Part shown: positions 44,311 through 53,592 of the stretch, piece after piece
Layout of the letters: every line of letters starts with the position of its first letter
Position numbering within the stretch: position 1 is the first letter of the stretch
Source: Azospirillum oryzae
GTDB lineage: Bacteria > Pseudomonadota > Alphaproteobacteria > Azospirillales > Azospirillaceae
Direction of reading: 5' to 3'
Length of the DNA: 64,000 bases
Assembly (NCBI RefSeq): GCF_900177515.1
Contig: NZ_FXAK01000005.1
Coordinates: 318,501-382,500 of the forward strand
Notes under the pieces: generated by a model
What the model saw: the letters and a program-made list of their open reading frames with translations, nothing else
Database searches by the model: none
What the model was told of the DNA's origin: nothing
Translations under genes and position numbers: made by a program

Positions 44311-45912
44311 ATGCTGCAGCGTGTGGGCCGTACCCTTGCCATGCGTGTCGTCGTTCCCATCGCCCTGATGGTCACAGTCATCAGCGCGACCGGCATAGCC
44401 GCCGTCGTCACCGTCAACCGCGAGGATGCCCGCACCGCGCTGGAGGACCGGGCCGCCGTCACCGTCCGCGTCATCGCCGGCGGGCTGGCGGAGCCGCTGT
44501 GGAACGTCGATGCCGAATCCGCCGCGGCACAGTTGGCGGCGCTGTCCAACGATCCCGACTATCTCGGCAGCCGGGTGCTCGATCCGAAGGGACAGGTCTT
44601 CGCCAAAAGCGGCGACGTGTCGGACGGCGACCCGTCGGTGCTGGTCCGCCGCGCCGACATCCAACGCAAGACCGGCGCCCGCGTCGATACGCTGGGAACG
44701 GTGGAGATCCACCTGTCGCCGCGCCGGGCGGAGGTCCAGGCGCGGGAGCGGGCATGGCTGCTGGCCGGCGGAGGCATCGCGGCGCTGGTGGCGCTGTGCG
44801 GCGTGCTGTTCCTGATGGTGCGCGGCGCCACCCGGCCCATCGTCCGCCTGACCGGGGTGATGACGCGGCTGGCCGACGGCGACATCGTGGTCGATGTGCC
44901 GTCGCTCGACCGCCGTGACGAGATCGGCCGCATGGCCGCCGCCGTCCAGGTCTTCAAGGAACAGGGCGCCGCCAAGCAGCGGCTGGAAGCCGAACAGGTC
45001 GCACTGCGCCGGCAGGCCGAGGCGGAGCGGCATGCCGCCATCGCCGCGGTCGCCGATGATTTCGAACGGCGTGTCGGCAGCGTGCTGGGCGAGGTGCTGC
45101 GCACCACCGACGGCATGGGCGCCGCCACCCGCGACCTTGCCGACGTCGCCGAGCACAACGGTCAGGTCAGCCGGCAGGCCGCCGGCAACGCCGCGGCGGT
45201 GAACGCCTCGGTCGACGGTATGGCCGCCGCGGTGGACGAGCTGGTGGCGTCGATCCGCGAGATTTCCGCCCAGGCGCAGCATTCGCAATCGATCGCCGAC
45301 GAGGCGTCGCGTCGGGCCTCAAAGGCCACGGAGCAGGTGGCGGGGCTGGTCCAGGCCTCCGACCGGGTGTCGGCGGTGGTGACGCTGATCCACGCCATCG
45401 CCAAGCAGACCAACCTGCTGGCGCTGAACGCCACCATCGAGGCGGCGCGCGCCGGGGAGGCCGGCAAGGGCTTCGCCGTCGTCGCCGGCGAGGTGAAGGC
45501 GCTGGCGACCCAGACCGCCAAGGCGACTGAGGACATCGAGACGCAGATCCGCGCCATTCAGGGCTCCACCGGCTCCGCCGCCGACGAGATCGTCGAGATC
45601 GCCCGCGTGGTGGAGAGCCTCAGCCAGATCAGTGCCTCCATCGCCGCGGCGGTGGAGGAGCAGAATGCGGCGACGGCGGAGATCGGCCGCGGCGTTGCTG
45701 AGGCGGCGCAGGGGGTGCGCGCCCTGCTGGGCGACGTCAACGCCACCTCCGACGTGGCTGGGCAGACCGGCGCCGCGTCCAACCAGTTGGACGGCGCCGC
45801 CGGCATGCTGGCGGAGCAGATGGGATCGATGCGCAGCGAGGTTGCCGGCTTCATCCATTCCCTGCGACAGTCGGAGGCGGCGAGAGAACGCCCGACAGCT
45901 TCGTTTGACTGA
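44311..45912 (+). CDS. Methyl-accepting chemotaxis protein
   Basis: 533-residue chemoreceptor. First membrane helix about 10-33, a short periplasmic sensor (about 35-145) with [12 protein letters not shown], second helix about 148-172, HAMP ([21 protein letters not shown]), then the methylation and signalling region. The highly conserved tip is at [28 protein letters not shown]. It sits between pxpC and pxpA on the same strand with 39- and 15-base gaps, so it is probably co-transcribed with the 5-oxoproline genes and may sense the same nutrient. Confidence 0.92.
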   Translation: MLQRVGRTLAMRVVVPIALMVTVISATGIAAVVTVNREDARTALEDRAAVTVRVIAGGLAEPLWNVDAESAAAQLAALSNDPDYLGSRVLDPKGQVFAKSGDVSDGDPSVLVRRADIQRKTGARVDTLGTVEIHLSPRRAEVQARERAWLLAGGGIAALVALCGVLFLMVRGATRPIVRLTGVMTRLADGDIVVDVPSLDRRDEIGRMAAAVQVFKEQGAAKQRLEAEQVALRRQAEAERHAAIAAVADDFERRVGSVLGEVLRTTDGMGAATRDLADVAEHNGQVSRQAAGNAAAVNASVDGMAAAVDELVASIREISAQAQHSQSIADEASRRASKATEQVAGLVQASDRVSAVVTLIHAIAKQTNLLALNATIEAARAGEAGKGFAVVAGEVKALATQTAKATEDIETQIRAIQGSTGSAADEIVEIARVVESLSQISASIAAAVEEQNAATAEIGRGVAEAAQGVRALLGDVNATSDVAGQTGAASNQLDGAAGMLAEQMGSMRSEVAGFIHSLRQSEAARERPTASFD

Positions 45913-45927
45913 CTTGAGAGAAACGCC

Positions 45928-46689
45928 ATGCCGAGCATCGATCTGAATTGCGACATGGGGGAGGGGTACGGCGCCTGGACCATGGGCGACGACCGGGCGA
46001 TGCTGGACATCGTCACCTCCGCCAACATCGCTTGCGGCTTTCATGCCGGCGATCCCACCATCATGGCCGACACCGCCCGGCTGGCGGGGGAAAAGGGGGT
46101 GCGCATCGGCGCCCATCCGGGATTCGAGGACCGTTCCGGCTTCGGCCGTCGGGTGATCCGCGGCATCACCGTGACGGAGGTCGAACGGCTGGTCGCCTAT
46201 CAGGTGGGTGCGCTCCAGGCCTGTGCCGCTCTGTCGGGCCAGCGGGTGACCCATGTGAAGCCGCACGGCGCGCTCTACAACATGGCGGCGGTGGAGCCGG
46301 ATCTGGCCGGCGCCATCGCCCGCGCGGTCAAAGCGGTGGACCCCGCCCTGCTGTTCGTTGTCCCACCGCTGAGCGCCATGGAGCGCGCCGGGCAGGATGT
46401 GGGGCTACGCGTGGCGCGCGAGGCCTTCGCCGACCGCACCTATGAGGATGACGGCACCTTGACGCCGCGGACGGTGGCCGGATCGGTGATCCACGACCCG
46501 GATCTGGCCGCCGCGCGGGTGGTGCGGATGGTGCTGGACGGTGCGGTGGAAAGCCGCCACGGCACCCGGCTGCCGATCGTCGCCGACACCATCTGCGTCC
46601 ATGGCGACACGCCGACCGCCGTGGCGATGGCGGCGACGGTGCGCCGGGCGCTGGAAGAGGCAGGGGTGGTGGTGCGGGCGGTGGCCTGA
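45928..46689 (+). CDS. pxpA: 5-oxoprolinase subunit A (LamB/YcsF family)
   Basis: 253-residue subunit. The N-terminal SIDLNCDMGEGYGAW and the SANIACGFHAGDPTIM blocks are typical of YcsF/PxpA. Completes the ATP-dependent 5-oxoprolinase. It lies 15 bases after the chemoreceptor stop. The operon then ends at the large palindromic element at 46712-46816. Confidence 0.93.
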   Translation: MPSIDLNCDMGEGYGAWTMGDDRAMLDIVTSANIACGFHAGDPTIMADTARLAGEKGVRIGAHPGFEDRSGFGRRVIRGITVTEVERLVAYQVGALQACAALSGQRVTHVKPHGALYNMAAVEPDLAGAIARAVKAVDPALLFVVPPLSAMERAGQDVGLRVAREAFADRTYEDDGTLTPRTVAGSVIHDPDLAAARVVRMVLDGAVESRHGTRLPIVADTICVHGDTPTAVAMAATVRRALEEAGVVVRAVA

Positions 46690-46711
46690 GGCTGGCATTT
46701 GCTGAGTTAGA

Positions 46712-46816
46712 CCCCCACCTGACCTCCCCCGCCCAGCTCTCGCACAGAGCTTTGCTTTGTGCTGACGCGGCAGGCGGACCGTAGGTCCGCTGAGAGCGGG
46801 GGAGGTCAGGTGGGGG
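46712..46816. repeat. Nested palindromic element, copy B, with 21-bp perfect terminal inverted repeats
   Basis: Outer arms 46712-46732 and 46796-46816 are perfect complements over 21 bases. Inside are a hairpin GCACAGAG/CTTTGTGC (46742-46749 with 46755-46762) and GGCGGACC-gta-GGTCCGCT (46773-46791), linked by TGACGCGGCA. Read on the minus strand, the order and linker match copy A at 487-590, while stem bases differ in a compensating way. It lies in a 325-base gap; the rest, toward 47014, is AT-richer and holds the porin promoter region. Confidence 0.75.
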
Positions 46817-47014
46817 CATTCGTAAGCCCGCACTCCACCAATCGCCCTCCCGCAATACGCGAGCCATCGCCTATCTTTGCACCGCAACATGCAAAGACCA
46901 GGTCACAGTTTTGTCAGAATTTTAGACGAACATCCCACAAAGGAGAAAGGATACACAGGGTCGTGTCGACCAAAAGGATAGTCGATCCTCGGCCAAACAG
47001 CACAGGTCTTACCC

Positions 47015-47779
47015 ATGCAACGACGAATTTCCATGCCTATTCTGGCGGCAGTGGCGATTTTTTCGACCGGTGAGGCGTATGCTGATATTCTCTACCAAAA
47101 GGGTAGTGTTGCAGATCAGCGACATTTCTTGCAGGTCGATGTTTCGTGGGGAGAGCTGGAGATCGGGCAGACCGACAGTGCCCGCAACCGGCTGGTGGGA
47201 TCGTCGATCCTGCCGACATCCTTCGGGGCTGGAAGCAACTCGGCGAAAGTGACCTACTACACCCCGCCGTTGCGGGGGTTCGAGGTGGGAGCCAGCTATA
47301 CGCCGATGCCCCGCGGCAACGGCGACATGGCCGATCCGCGTGAAGCGATGCATCTGGTGGAGGCGGCGGTGCGCAAGACCATGCAACTCGGCGCCATCAG
47401 CACCCGGCTGACCGCCGGCACCAGCCGGGCGCGGGTGCGCAGCGACAGCCGGCGGCTGCCGCGCCAGACCTGGATGGTCGGCACCCAACTGGCCTGGAAG
47501 AGCGTGACCTTGAACGGCGACCTCCGCCAGCAGGAGGAGGCGGACGGTGCCTCGCTCCGCAGCCTGAACGCGGCGCTGGCCTATGGCAGCGGCGACATGA
47601 CCCTGTCGCTGCGGGTGCGGCGGACGGTCCCCTATGAAGGCGTCGCCGGCGGCCAATATCTGGCCGACCTGACCTATCACATCACGCCGCGCTGGCAGGT
47701 GATGGCCGACACCGACATCGACACCAGTGCCGATTCCCTGGCCGCTGTGGTGAAGGTCGGCGCGCGGCTGCTGTTCTAG
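47015..47779 (+). CDS. Short porin-like outer membrane protein
   Basis: 254 residues. A signal peptide (MQRRISMPILAAVAIFSTGEAYA) leads into alternating beta strands with aromatic ends (VTYYTPPLRGFEVGASYTP, SLNAALAYGSGDMTLSLRV). The final LAAVVKVGARLLF is a typical outer-membrane C-terminal strand ending in phenylalanine. Shorter than common Gram-negative porins (350 or more), it may be a small barrel or a truncated relative. The upstream region has small hairpins (GGTCGTGTCGACC near 46958) and no clear Shine-Dalgarno, so the start is uncertain. Confidence 0.7.
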   Translation: MQRRISMPILAAVAIFSTGEAYADILYQKGSVADQRHFLQVDVSWGELEIGQTDSARNRLVGSSILPTSFGAGSNSAKVTYYTPPLRGFEVGASYTPMPRGNGDMADPREAMHLVEAAVRKTMQLGAISTRLTAGTSRARVRSDSRRLPRQTWMVGTQLAWKSVTLNGDLRQQEEADGASLRSLNAALAYGSGDMTLSLRVRRTVPYEGVAGGQYLADLTYHITPRWQVMADTDIDTSADSLAAVVKVGARLLF

Positions 47780-47792
47780 CGGCGATGGGATG

Positions 47793-47821
47793 GGCGGGGG
47801 ATGACACCTCCATCCCCCGCC
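47793..47821. terminator. Bidirectional hairpin between porin and lectin-like genes
   Basis: Perfect 11-bp stem GGCGGGGGATG (47793-47803) with CATCCCCCGCC (47811-47821) and a 7-base loop, placed between convergent stops at 47779 and 47841. No long T-run is present. Confidence 0.6.
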
Positions 47822-47840
47822 TTGACCAAGTCCTGGCCGT

Positions 47841-48512
47841 TCAGTTCGCCGCGAAGCAATAGAGCAGGCCGGCACCGCCGGTGCCCTTCAGCGCGTCCTG
47901 GCTGCAGCCGCCGCGCGAGGCATGCGAGGAGTTCCAGGATTTCGCCGGCGGCTCCTCGTTCAGGCCCATGCGGTCGTGGTGGCCCAGCATGGCGGCGCCC
48001 TCGGTGCCGCTCCTGCTCCAGTTGCCGCAGGTCATGTCCTGGCCGGCGGGGAAGGCGGTGCCGTCCGGCTGCGACCCGGTCAGGATGTCGTGCATGTTGG
48101 GCTGGTCGCCGCGGCCGTTGACCGTTTCACCCTTCTCGTTCAATGCGGTCTGCTTGGTCAGGGCGTTGGTCCCGTGCAGCTCTTCGACCGAGCGGGCGAT
48201 TACTTCGCCCTTGGCGTTCTGCCAGGGGCCCTTGCCGATGCGGTCGCGCGCATTGACCGTCGGCTGGCCGTCGGCGGCCTGGGTGCTGAGATAGGCCCGC
48301 CACGTGCGGTTGCCGGCGCCCGCAGCCTCGGCCAGCTGCTGGCAATGCCGGTCGGCGCCGTTCAGCCCGCCGAGATCGGCTCCCTTTCCGGTGCCGACGC
48401 TGGTGACGAAGAACGTCATGGCGGAAGGACCTGTCTGCTGCGCGGCCGCAGCCCCTGGGATCGCCAGCATGAAGGCGGTCGCCGCCGCGATCCTGACGCT
48501 TGCACTGATCAT
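47841..48512 (-). CDS. Secreted lectin-like (C-type-lectin-fold) protein
   Basis: 223-residue exported protein. Signal peptide 1-24 ends in PGAAAA. The mature part begins AMTFFVTSVGTGKGADLGGLNGADRHCQQLAEAAG, the pattern found in short secreted proteins annotated as lectin, which resemble collagen XV/XVIII endostatin or C-type lectin folds. Four later cysteines (MTCGNW, GGCSQD, LLYCFAAN and the early HCQQ) could form disulfides. ATG 48512. No neighbour explains its job; attachment or surface binding is a guess. Confidence 0.6.
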   Translation of the reverse strand: MISASVRIAAATAFMLAIPGAAAAQQTGPSAMTFFVTSVGTGKGADLGGLNGADRHCQQLAEAAGAGNRTWRAYLSTQAADGQPTVNARDRIGKGPWQNAKGEVIARSVEELHGTNALTKQTALNEKGETVNGRGDQPNMHDILTGSQPDGTAFPAGQDMTCGNWSRSGTEGAAMLGHHDRMGLNEEPPAKSWNSSHASRGGCSQDALKGTGGAGLLYCFAAN

Positions 48513-48584
48513 GGGTTTCCTCCGTGGCTGCTTGTTTTGTGGCCGGGATGGACCTCGCTGGCAGAGCCAGTTGGATAAGGACGC

Positions 48585-49727
48585 TCAGGCCGGGCGATTC
48601 ATTCCCCCTGCTTTCACCGAACCCAGCGCGGCGGACAGCCGGTCGGCCGCCTCGTCCACCTCCGCCGCCGTCGTGCCGCGGCCGAGGCCGAATCGCAGGC
48701 TGGCATGGGCATCCATGACGGAGAGGCCGAGCGCCAGCAGGACATGCGACGCCTCGCTCGCGCCGCTGTGGCAGGCGGAGCCGGTGGCGACGGCAAGCTC
48801 CGGCAGATCAAGCAGCCGGTCGGCGGCGTCGATGCCGGGAATGGTGACGTTCAGGCAGCCGGCCAGACCATCCGCCGCGCCATTGCGGCGGATGCCGGGC
48901 AGACGGCTCTGCAACCTTTGCCAAAGCCGGTCGCGCAGGTCGCCGATGCGCCGGGCATCCTCCTCCCGCCGTTCGTGGGCCAGCCGGCAGGCAACGCCCA
49001 ACCCGACGCAGAGTGGCGTCGGCAAGGTTCCGCCGCGCAGGCCCCGCTGCTGTCCGCCGCCGGGCGAGGCCGGCACCGGCCGAAAGGGGCGGCGGACGAT
49101 CAGGGCGCCGATCCCCATCGGTCCATACAGCTTGTGTCCCGACAGGCTGAGGCCGTGGATGCCGAGAGCCGCCATGTCGAGGGCGCGGGTGCCGAGGGCC
49201 TGCACCGCGTCGCTGTGCATCGTCGCGCCGTGGCGCGCCGCCACCGCCGCCAGTTCGGCCAGCGGCTGGACCGTCCCGACCTCGTTGTTGGCGGCCATCA
49301 CCGAGACCAGCGCCGGTTTCGGCAGATCGCTCAGGGTGCTGTCCAAGACGGCGGGATCGACCCGGCCGCCGGAATCCACCGGCAGGACCGCCACAGCATG
49401 GCCGCGCCGCCGCAGCTCCGGCAGGCAAGCCAGAACGCTGGCATGCTCGACGCCTGAGACGACGCAGGCGCCGCCCGCCGGGACGCCGCCCAGCAGCGCC
49501 AGCGTGTTGGCCTCGGTGGCGCCGGAGGTGAAGACCACCTCGCCCGGCTGCGCGCCGACCAGCGCCGCGACCTCCACCCGCGCCTGTGCGATGGCGTCGG
49601 CGGCGCGCCAGCCGGCCGGATGGGCGGCGTGCGGGTTGCCGGCCGCTTGCGCCCGCATCCAGGGCAGCATCGCCTCCAGCACCAGCGGGTCGAGCGGCGT
49701 CGAGGCCAGATGGTCGAGATAGATCAT
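48585..49727 (-). CDS. Cysteine desulfurase (NifS/IscS-like)
   Basis: 380-residue PLP enzyme that releases sulfur from cysteine. The PLP lysine is Lys199 in LSGHKLYGPMG. The active-site cysteine is Cys319 in VATGSACHSG. The N-terminus MIYLDHLASTPLDP is characteristic. ATG 49727 is used; the longer frame up to 50060 overlaps the dehydrogenase gene. No isc, suf or nif partners are next to it. It could supply sulfur for a thio-modification or a cofactor on this replicon. Confidence 0.88.
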   Translation of the reverse strand: MIYLDHLASTPLDPLVLEAMLPWMRAQAAGNPHAAHPAGWRAADAIAQARVEVAALVGAQPGEVVFTSGATEANTLALLGGVPAGGACVVSGVEHASVLACLPELRRRGHAVAVLPVDSGGRVDPAVLDSTLSDLPKPALVSVMAANNEVGTVQPLAELAAVAARHGATMHSDAVQALGTRALDMAALGIHGLSLSGHKLYGPMGIGALIVRRPFRPVPASPGGGQQRGLRGGTLPTPLCVGLGVACRLAHERREEDARRIGDLRDRLWQRLQSRLPGIRRNGAADGLAGCLNVTIPGIDAADRLLDLPELAVATGSACHSGASEASHVLLALGLSVMDAHASLRFGLGRGTTAAEVDEAADRLSAALGSVKAGGMNRPA

Positions 49728-49792
49728 GGCCCCAGTATCGCGCCATCGGCGGCGGAAGGGGAGGAGGGATGTCCGTCTCCCCTTCGATCGTG

Positions 49793-51169
49793 TCACTGCG
49801 ACGGCTGGTCCGGCCGTTCCGCCGGCCGTTCCGCCGATTGCGCCGCGTTGCTGCCGCTGACGCGCCAGACCGCGTTGCCGACATCGTCGGCGACCAGCAG
49901 CGCGCCCTTGTTGTCCAGCGTGACGCCGACCGGGCGGCCCTGCGCCTTGCCGTCCTTGTCGAGGAAGCCGGCCAGCACGTCGACCGGGTCGCCCGCCGGC
50001 TTGCCGTTCTGGAAGGGCACGAAGATCACCTTGTAGCCGCTGGCGGGCTCGCGGTTCCACGATCCGTGCTGGCCGATGAAGGCGCCCTGCTGCAGGTTCG
50101 GCGGCAACTCGCCGGGCCTGGAGAAGGTGAAGCCGAGCGAGGCGGTGTGCGGACCCAGCGCGTAGTCGGGCGGGATCGCCTTGGCGACGAGGTCGGGGCG
50201 CTGCGGCTCCACCCGTTGGTCGACATGCTGGCCGTAATAGCTATAGGGCCAGCCGTAGAAGGCGCCGTCCTTCACCGAGGTCATGTAGTCGGGGACGAGG
50301 TCGCTGCCGATCTCGTCACGCTCGTTGACGGAGGTCCACAGCTCGCCGGTCACGGGGTTCCAGTCCATGCCGTTGGGATTGCGCAGGCCCGATGCGAAGA
50401 TGCGGTGCGCCCCCGTCTTCAGGTCGATCTCCCAGATGGCGGCGCGGCCCTGCTCCGCCTCCATCCCGTTCTCGCCGACATTGCTGTTGGAGCCGACGGT
50501 GGCGTAGAGCTTGCTGCCGTCGCGGCTGGCGATGATGTTCTTGGTCCAATGGTGGTTGATCGGCCCGGCCGGCAGATCGACGACCTTCACCGGCTTGGCG
50601 GTGATCTTGGTGTCGCCCTCCTTGTAGGGCACCTTCACCACCGCGTCGGTGTTGGCGATGTAGAGGTCATTGCCGACCAGCGCCATGCCGAAGGGCGAAT
50701 AGAGCCCCTGCAGGAAGGGTTCGCGGACATCGGCCTTGCCGTCGCCGTCGGTGTCGCGCAGCAGGGTGATGCGGTCGGCGCTGGGCGTCTTGGCGCCGGC
50801 CTTGCCCATCACCAGCCCCATCACCCAGCCCTTGATGCCCTTGCCGTCCTCCGGCTTCGGCGGAGCGTTGGTCTCCGCCACCAGGATGTCGCCGTTGGGC
50901 AGAGCCAGCAGCCAGCGCGGATGGTCCAGCCCGGTGGCGAAGGGGGTGACGCTCAATCCCTGGGCGGCGACAGGCTGTGCGCCCTGCGGCCAGCCGATGG
51001 CGTCGGCGATGTTGACCGTGGGGATCAGCGAGGAATTCGGTTCCGGCAGGGTCGGGTTGGGGCCGGTGCCGGCCGACACCGGCAGCGTCGCCTGATCGCC
51101 GCAGCCGGCGAGCGACAGGACCGCGACCGTCGCGGAAAGCATGAGGGCTGGCCGTATGGTGCTGTGCAT
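49793..51169 (-). CDS. Sorbosone/glucose dehydrogenase-type lipoprotein
   Basis: 458 residues. The lipobox (LSLAGC, Cys23) indicates lipid anchoring. The body is a PQQ-dependent sugar dehydrogenase-like beta propeller: [73 protein letters not shown] and QHGSWNRE. Substrates for relatives include L-sorbosone and glucose, but most are uncharacterised. ATG 51169 is chosen because the signal sequence begins there. It precedes the desulfurase gene on the same strand. Confidence 0.85.
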   Translation of the reverse strand: MHSTIRPALMLSATVAVLSLAGCGDQATLPVSAGTGPNPTLPEPNSSLIPTVNIADAIGWPQGAQPVAAQGLSVTPFATGLDHPRWLLALPNGDILVAETNAPPKPEDGKGIKGWVMGLVMGKAGAKTPSADRITLLRDTDGDGKADVREPFLQGLYSPFGMALVGNDLYIANTDAVVKVPYKEGDTKITAKPVKVVDLPAGPINHHWTKNIIASRDGSKLYATVGSNSNVGENGMEAEQGRAAIWEIDLKTGAHRIFASGLRNPNGMDWNPVTGELWTSVNERDEIGSDLVPDYMTSVKDGAFYGWPYSYYGQHVDQRVEPQRPDLVAKAIPPDYALGPHTASLGFTFSRPGELPPNLQQGAFIGQHGSWNREPASGYKVIFVPFQNGKPAGDPVDVLAGFLDKDGKAQGRPVGVTLDNKGALLVADDVGNAVWRVSGSNAAQSAERPAERPDQPSQ

Positions 51170-51251
51170 GCGCCGAAATCCCGCGTCTGTGGGCGTGGAG
51201 GGAGTACCCACGGTCAACGGCGATGCCGGCGCGTTGGTTCCGTTACGGACG

Positions 51252-53417
51252 TCAGTGTGGCCGGGCGAGCGCCTGCAGTTCCGCAGCCAGGGCGGCGGCC
51301 ACCCGGTTGCCGTCGCACAGCGGGCCGGTGGCCATGCGGTTGCGCAAGGTTCGGCGCAGTTCCTCGAGCCGCTGCGGGTCGGTGGCCCAGGTGACGGCGC
51401 GCTCCACATAGTCGGCCGGATCGGCGGCGATGCAGCCCTCCACCCCCGCCACGGTCAGGAAGGCCAGCGAATGGCGGCTGGAGAAGGTTTCCCCCGGCAG
51501 GGTGACGACCGGCACGCCCATCCACATCGTCTCCAGCGTCGTGGTGCTGCCGGAAAAGGGGAAGGGGTCGAGCGCCACGTCGACCGACGCGCAGTGGCGC
51601 ATATGGTCCAGGCTGCTGGTGGCGCCGACCAACGTCACCCGGCCGGGGTCGATGCCGGCGGCGGCCAGCCGGCCGCGCCACAGATCGGCGGTAACGGGGC
51701 AGGACAGCGCCTTGGTCTTCATCAGCAGACGGGAGTCCGGCACCCGCTGCAGGATCGCCGCCCAGGCCGCCAGCACGCCGTCGTTCAGCTTGGTCAGGAT
51801 GTTGAAGCTGCCGAAGGTCACCGGCCCGCCCGACAGGCAGGGCGGCGGCGTCAGCGGAAGCTCCGTATCGTCACCGGGCGGGTCGTAGGCGATGAAGGCG
51901 TCGGGCATGCGCAGCACCCGCTCCGCATAGAAGGTCTCCATGCCGTCGGGCACATGGTGGCGGTCGGCGACCAGCGCATCCATGGCGGCGAGCCCGGTGG
52001 TCGCCATATAGCCGGACCACGCGACCTGCACCGGCGCCGGCTTGCGCGCGAAGACGCCGGGACGGCCGCGGGCGTTGTGGCCGGCGAGGTCGATCAGCAC
52101 GTCCGGCCGGTCGTGGCGGATCCGGCTCGCCACCTCGGCATCCGGCAGTCCGGCGACCGGGGTCCAGCGTGCCGCCGCCCGGCGGAAGCGGCCGGTCACG
52201 TCGTCGGACTCGGTCTGGTTGGCGTAAAGCAGCAGGCGGATGTCGTGGGCGGGCAGCGCCTCCACCGTGCGGACGGCGAACAGGCCGGCGGGGTGGCGGC
52301 GGAAGTCGCCGGACAGGATGGCCACCGTCAGCGGCCCTTTGCCGGCGGTCGCCTTTCCAGGCTTGACCCACCGCCCGCGGTGGGGGGCGCCATGGACGCG
52401 GTCCCAGTCCCGATGCGCCTCCAGCACCGCCGCCGCCGTCACCCCCGGCCGGAACAGCAGCAGATAGGCAAGGTTGGAGCGCACGTCGGCCAGCGCGGGA
52501 TCGAGCGCCAGCGCCCGCCGGTTGCCCAGCTCCGCCGCGTCGAGCAGCCCCTGGCCCTGCCGCACCAGCGCGAGGTTGGCATGCGCCTCCGCCAGCGCCG
52601 GGTTCAGCGCCAGCGCCGCGCGGTAGGCGTCGGCCGCCGCGCCCAGCCGGTCGGCACGCTGCCGCACCTCGCCCAGGCGCAGCAGGCAGTCGGCCAGATC
52701 CGGACGGGCTGCCGCGGCATGGCGGGCGGCGCTCTCCGCGCTGTCGCGGTCGCCGAGCGCCAGACGGGCTGCGGCGAGGTTGGACAGGGCCGGGGCATGG
52801 TCGGGGCGCAGCGCCAGCGCGCGGGCCAATGCCGCCGCCGCCTCCTGCGGCCGGTCCAGCGCCAGCAGCAGGCTGCCGCGGTTGGCATGCGCCTCGACGA
52901 AGGTCGGATCGTCGGCCAGTGCGGCGCGATAGGCGTCGTCGGCGTCGGCCCGCTGGCCGAGGGCGGCCAGCACGTTGCCCAGGTTGAAGCGGGCACGGGC
53001 ATAGCCGGGACGCCGCGCCGCCGCCTGCCGGAAGGCGGTCGCCGCCTCCTCCAGCCGGCCGAGCGCCTCCAGCGCGTTGCCCAGATTGTAGAGCGCCTGG
53101 GCGAATTCCGGCCGCAGGCGCACCGCCTGCCGGTGGGCCGCCACCGCCTCCTCCAGCCGGCCGAGGGCCTTCAGGGCGCTGCCGAGATTGTCGTGATAGT
53201 CGGCGACCCGGTGATTGTGCTGGATGGCGCCGCGGATCAGGGAGACGGCGCGGTCGGGCTGGTCCGACTGCAGATGGACGACACCCAGCAGATGGGCGGC
53301 GTCGGCATGGCCGGGCATGGCGTCGAGCACGGCATGGTAGAGGGCCGCCGCCTGGGCAAGCCGGCCAGCCTGATGATGCGCCACCGCGGCAGCCATCGCT
53401 TCCTGGATCGTCGCCAT
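51252..53417 (-). CDS. TPR O-GlcNAc-transferase-like glycosyltransferase (GT41)
   Basis: 721 residues. The first 360 are about ten tetratricopeptide repeats (for example [40 protein letters not shown]). The second half is the SPINDLY/OGT catalytic region: [44 protein letters not shown], then [12 protein letters not shown] and [28 protein letters not shown]. Such bacterial enzymes transfer sugars to proteins, in some species flagellins. The start (ATG 53417) is not strongly marked; 53429 is an alternative. It diverges from lptF, and flaF lies 2.4 kb away. Confidence 0.85.
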   Translation of the reverse strand: MATIQEAMAAAVAHHQAGRLAQAAALYHAVLDAMPGHADAAHLLGVVHLQSDQPDRAVSLIRGAIQHNHRVADYHDNLGSALKALGRLEEAVAAHRQAVRLRPEFAQALYNLGNALEALGRLEEAATAFRQAAARRPGYARARFNLGNVLAALGQRADADDAYRAALADDPTFVEAHANRGSLLLALDRPQEAAAALARALALRPDHAPALSNLAAARLALGDRDSAESAARHAAAARPDLADCLLRLGEVRQRADRLGAAADAYRAALALNPALAEAHANLALVRQGQGLLDAAELGNRRALALDPALADVRSNLAYLLLFRPGVTAAAVLEAHRDWDRVHGAPHRGRWVKPGKATAGKGPLTVAILSGDFRRHPAGLFAVRTVEALPAHDIRLLLYANQTESDDVTGRFRRAAARWTPVAGLPDAEVASRIRHDRPDVLIDLAGHNARGRPGVFARKPAPVQVAWSGYMATTGLAAMDALVADRHHVPDGMETFYAERVLRMPDAFIAYDPPGDDTELPLTPPPCLSGGPVTFGSFNILTKLNDGVLAAWAAILQRVPDSRLLMKTKALSCPVTADLWRGRLAAAGIDPGRVTLVGATSSLDHMRHCASVDVALDPFPFSGSTTTLETMWMGVPVVTLPGETFSSRHSLAFLTVAGVEGCIAADPADYVERAVTWATDPQRLEELRRTLRNRMATGPLCDGNRVAAALAAELQALARPH

Positions 53418-53592
53418 GACGACCGTCATACCGGTTGGCGTCGGCCGGTGCCAGCCCTTTCCAGGCAGGGTGTTCCAATGTGCAATGTGGATGCGGCGGG
53501 CCACCCGTATCGCCGCCGCCGGTTTTCAACACTTGACCCGGCGGGCCGGGGCGGTCAGCTTGCCGGCCTTATACAGATCTCGGCCGATCTCC

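Noticed and set aside
48585..49727. NifS as evidence of a nitrogen-fixation cluster
   Set aside because: No nif, isc or suf genes lie nearby, so it is called only a cysteine desulfurase.
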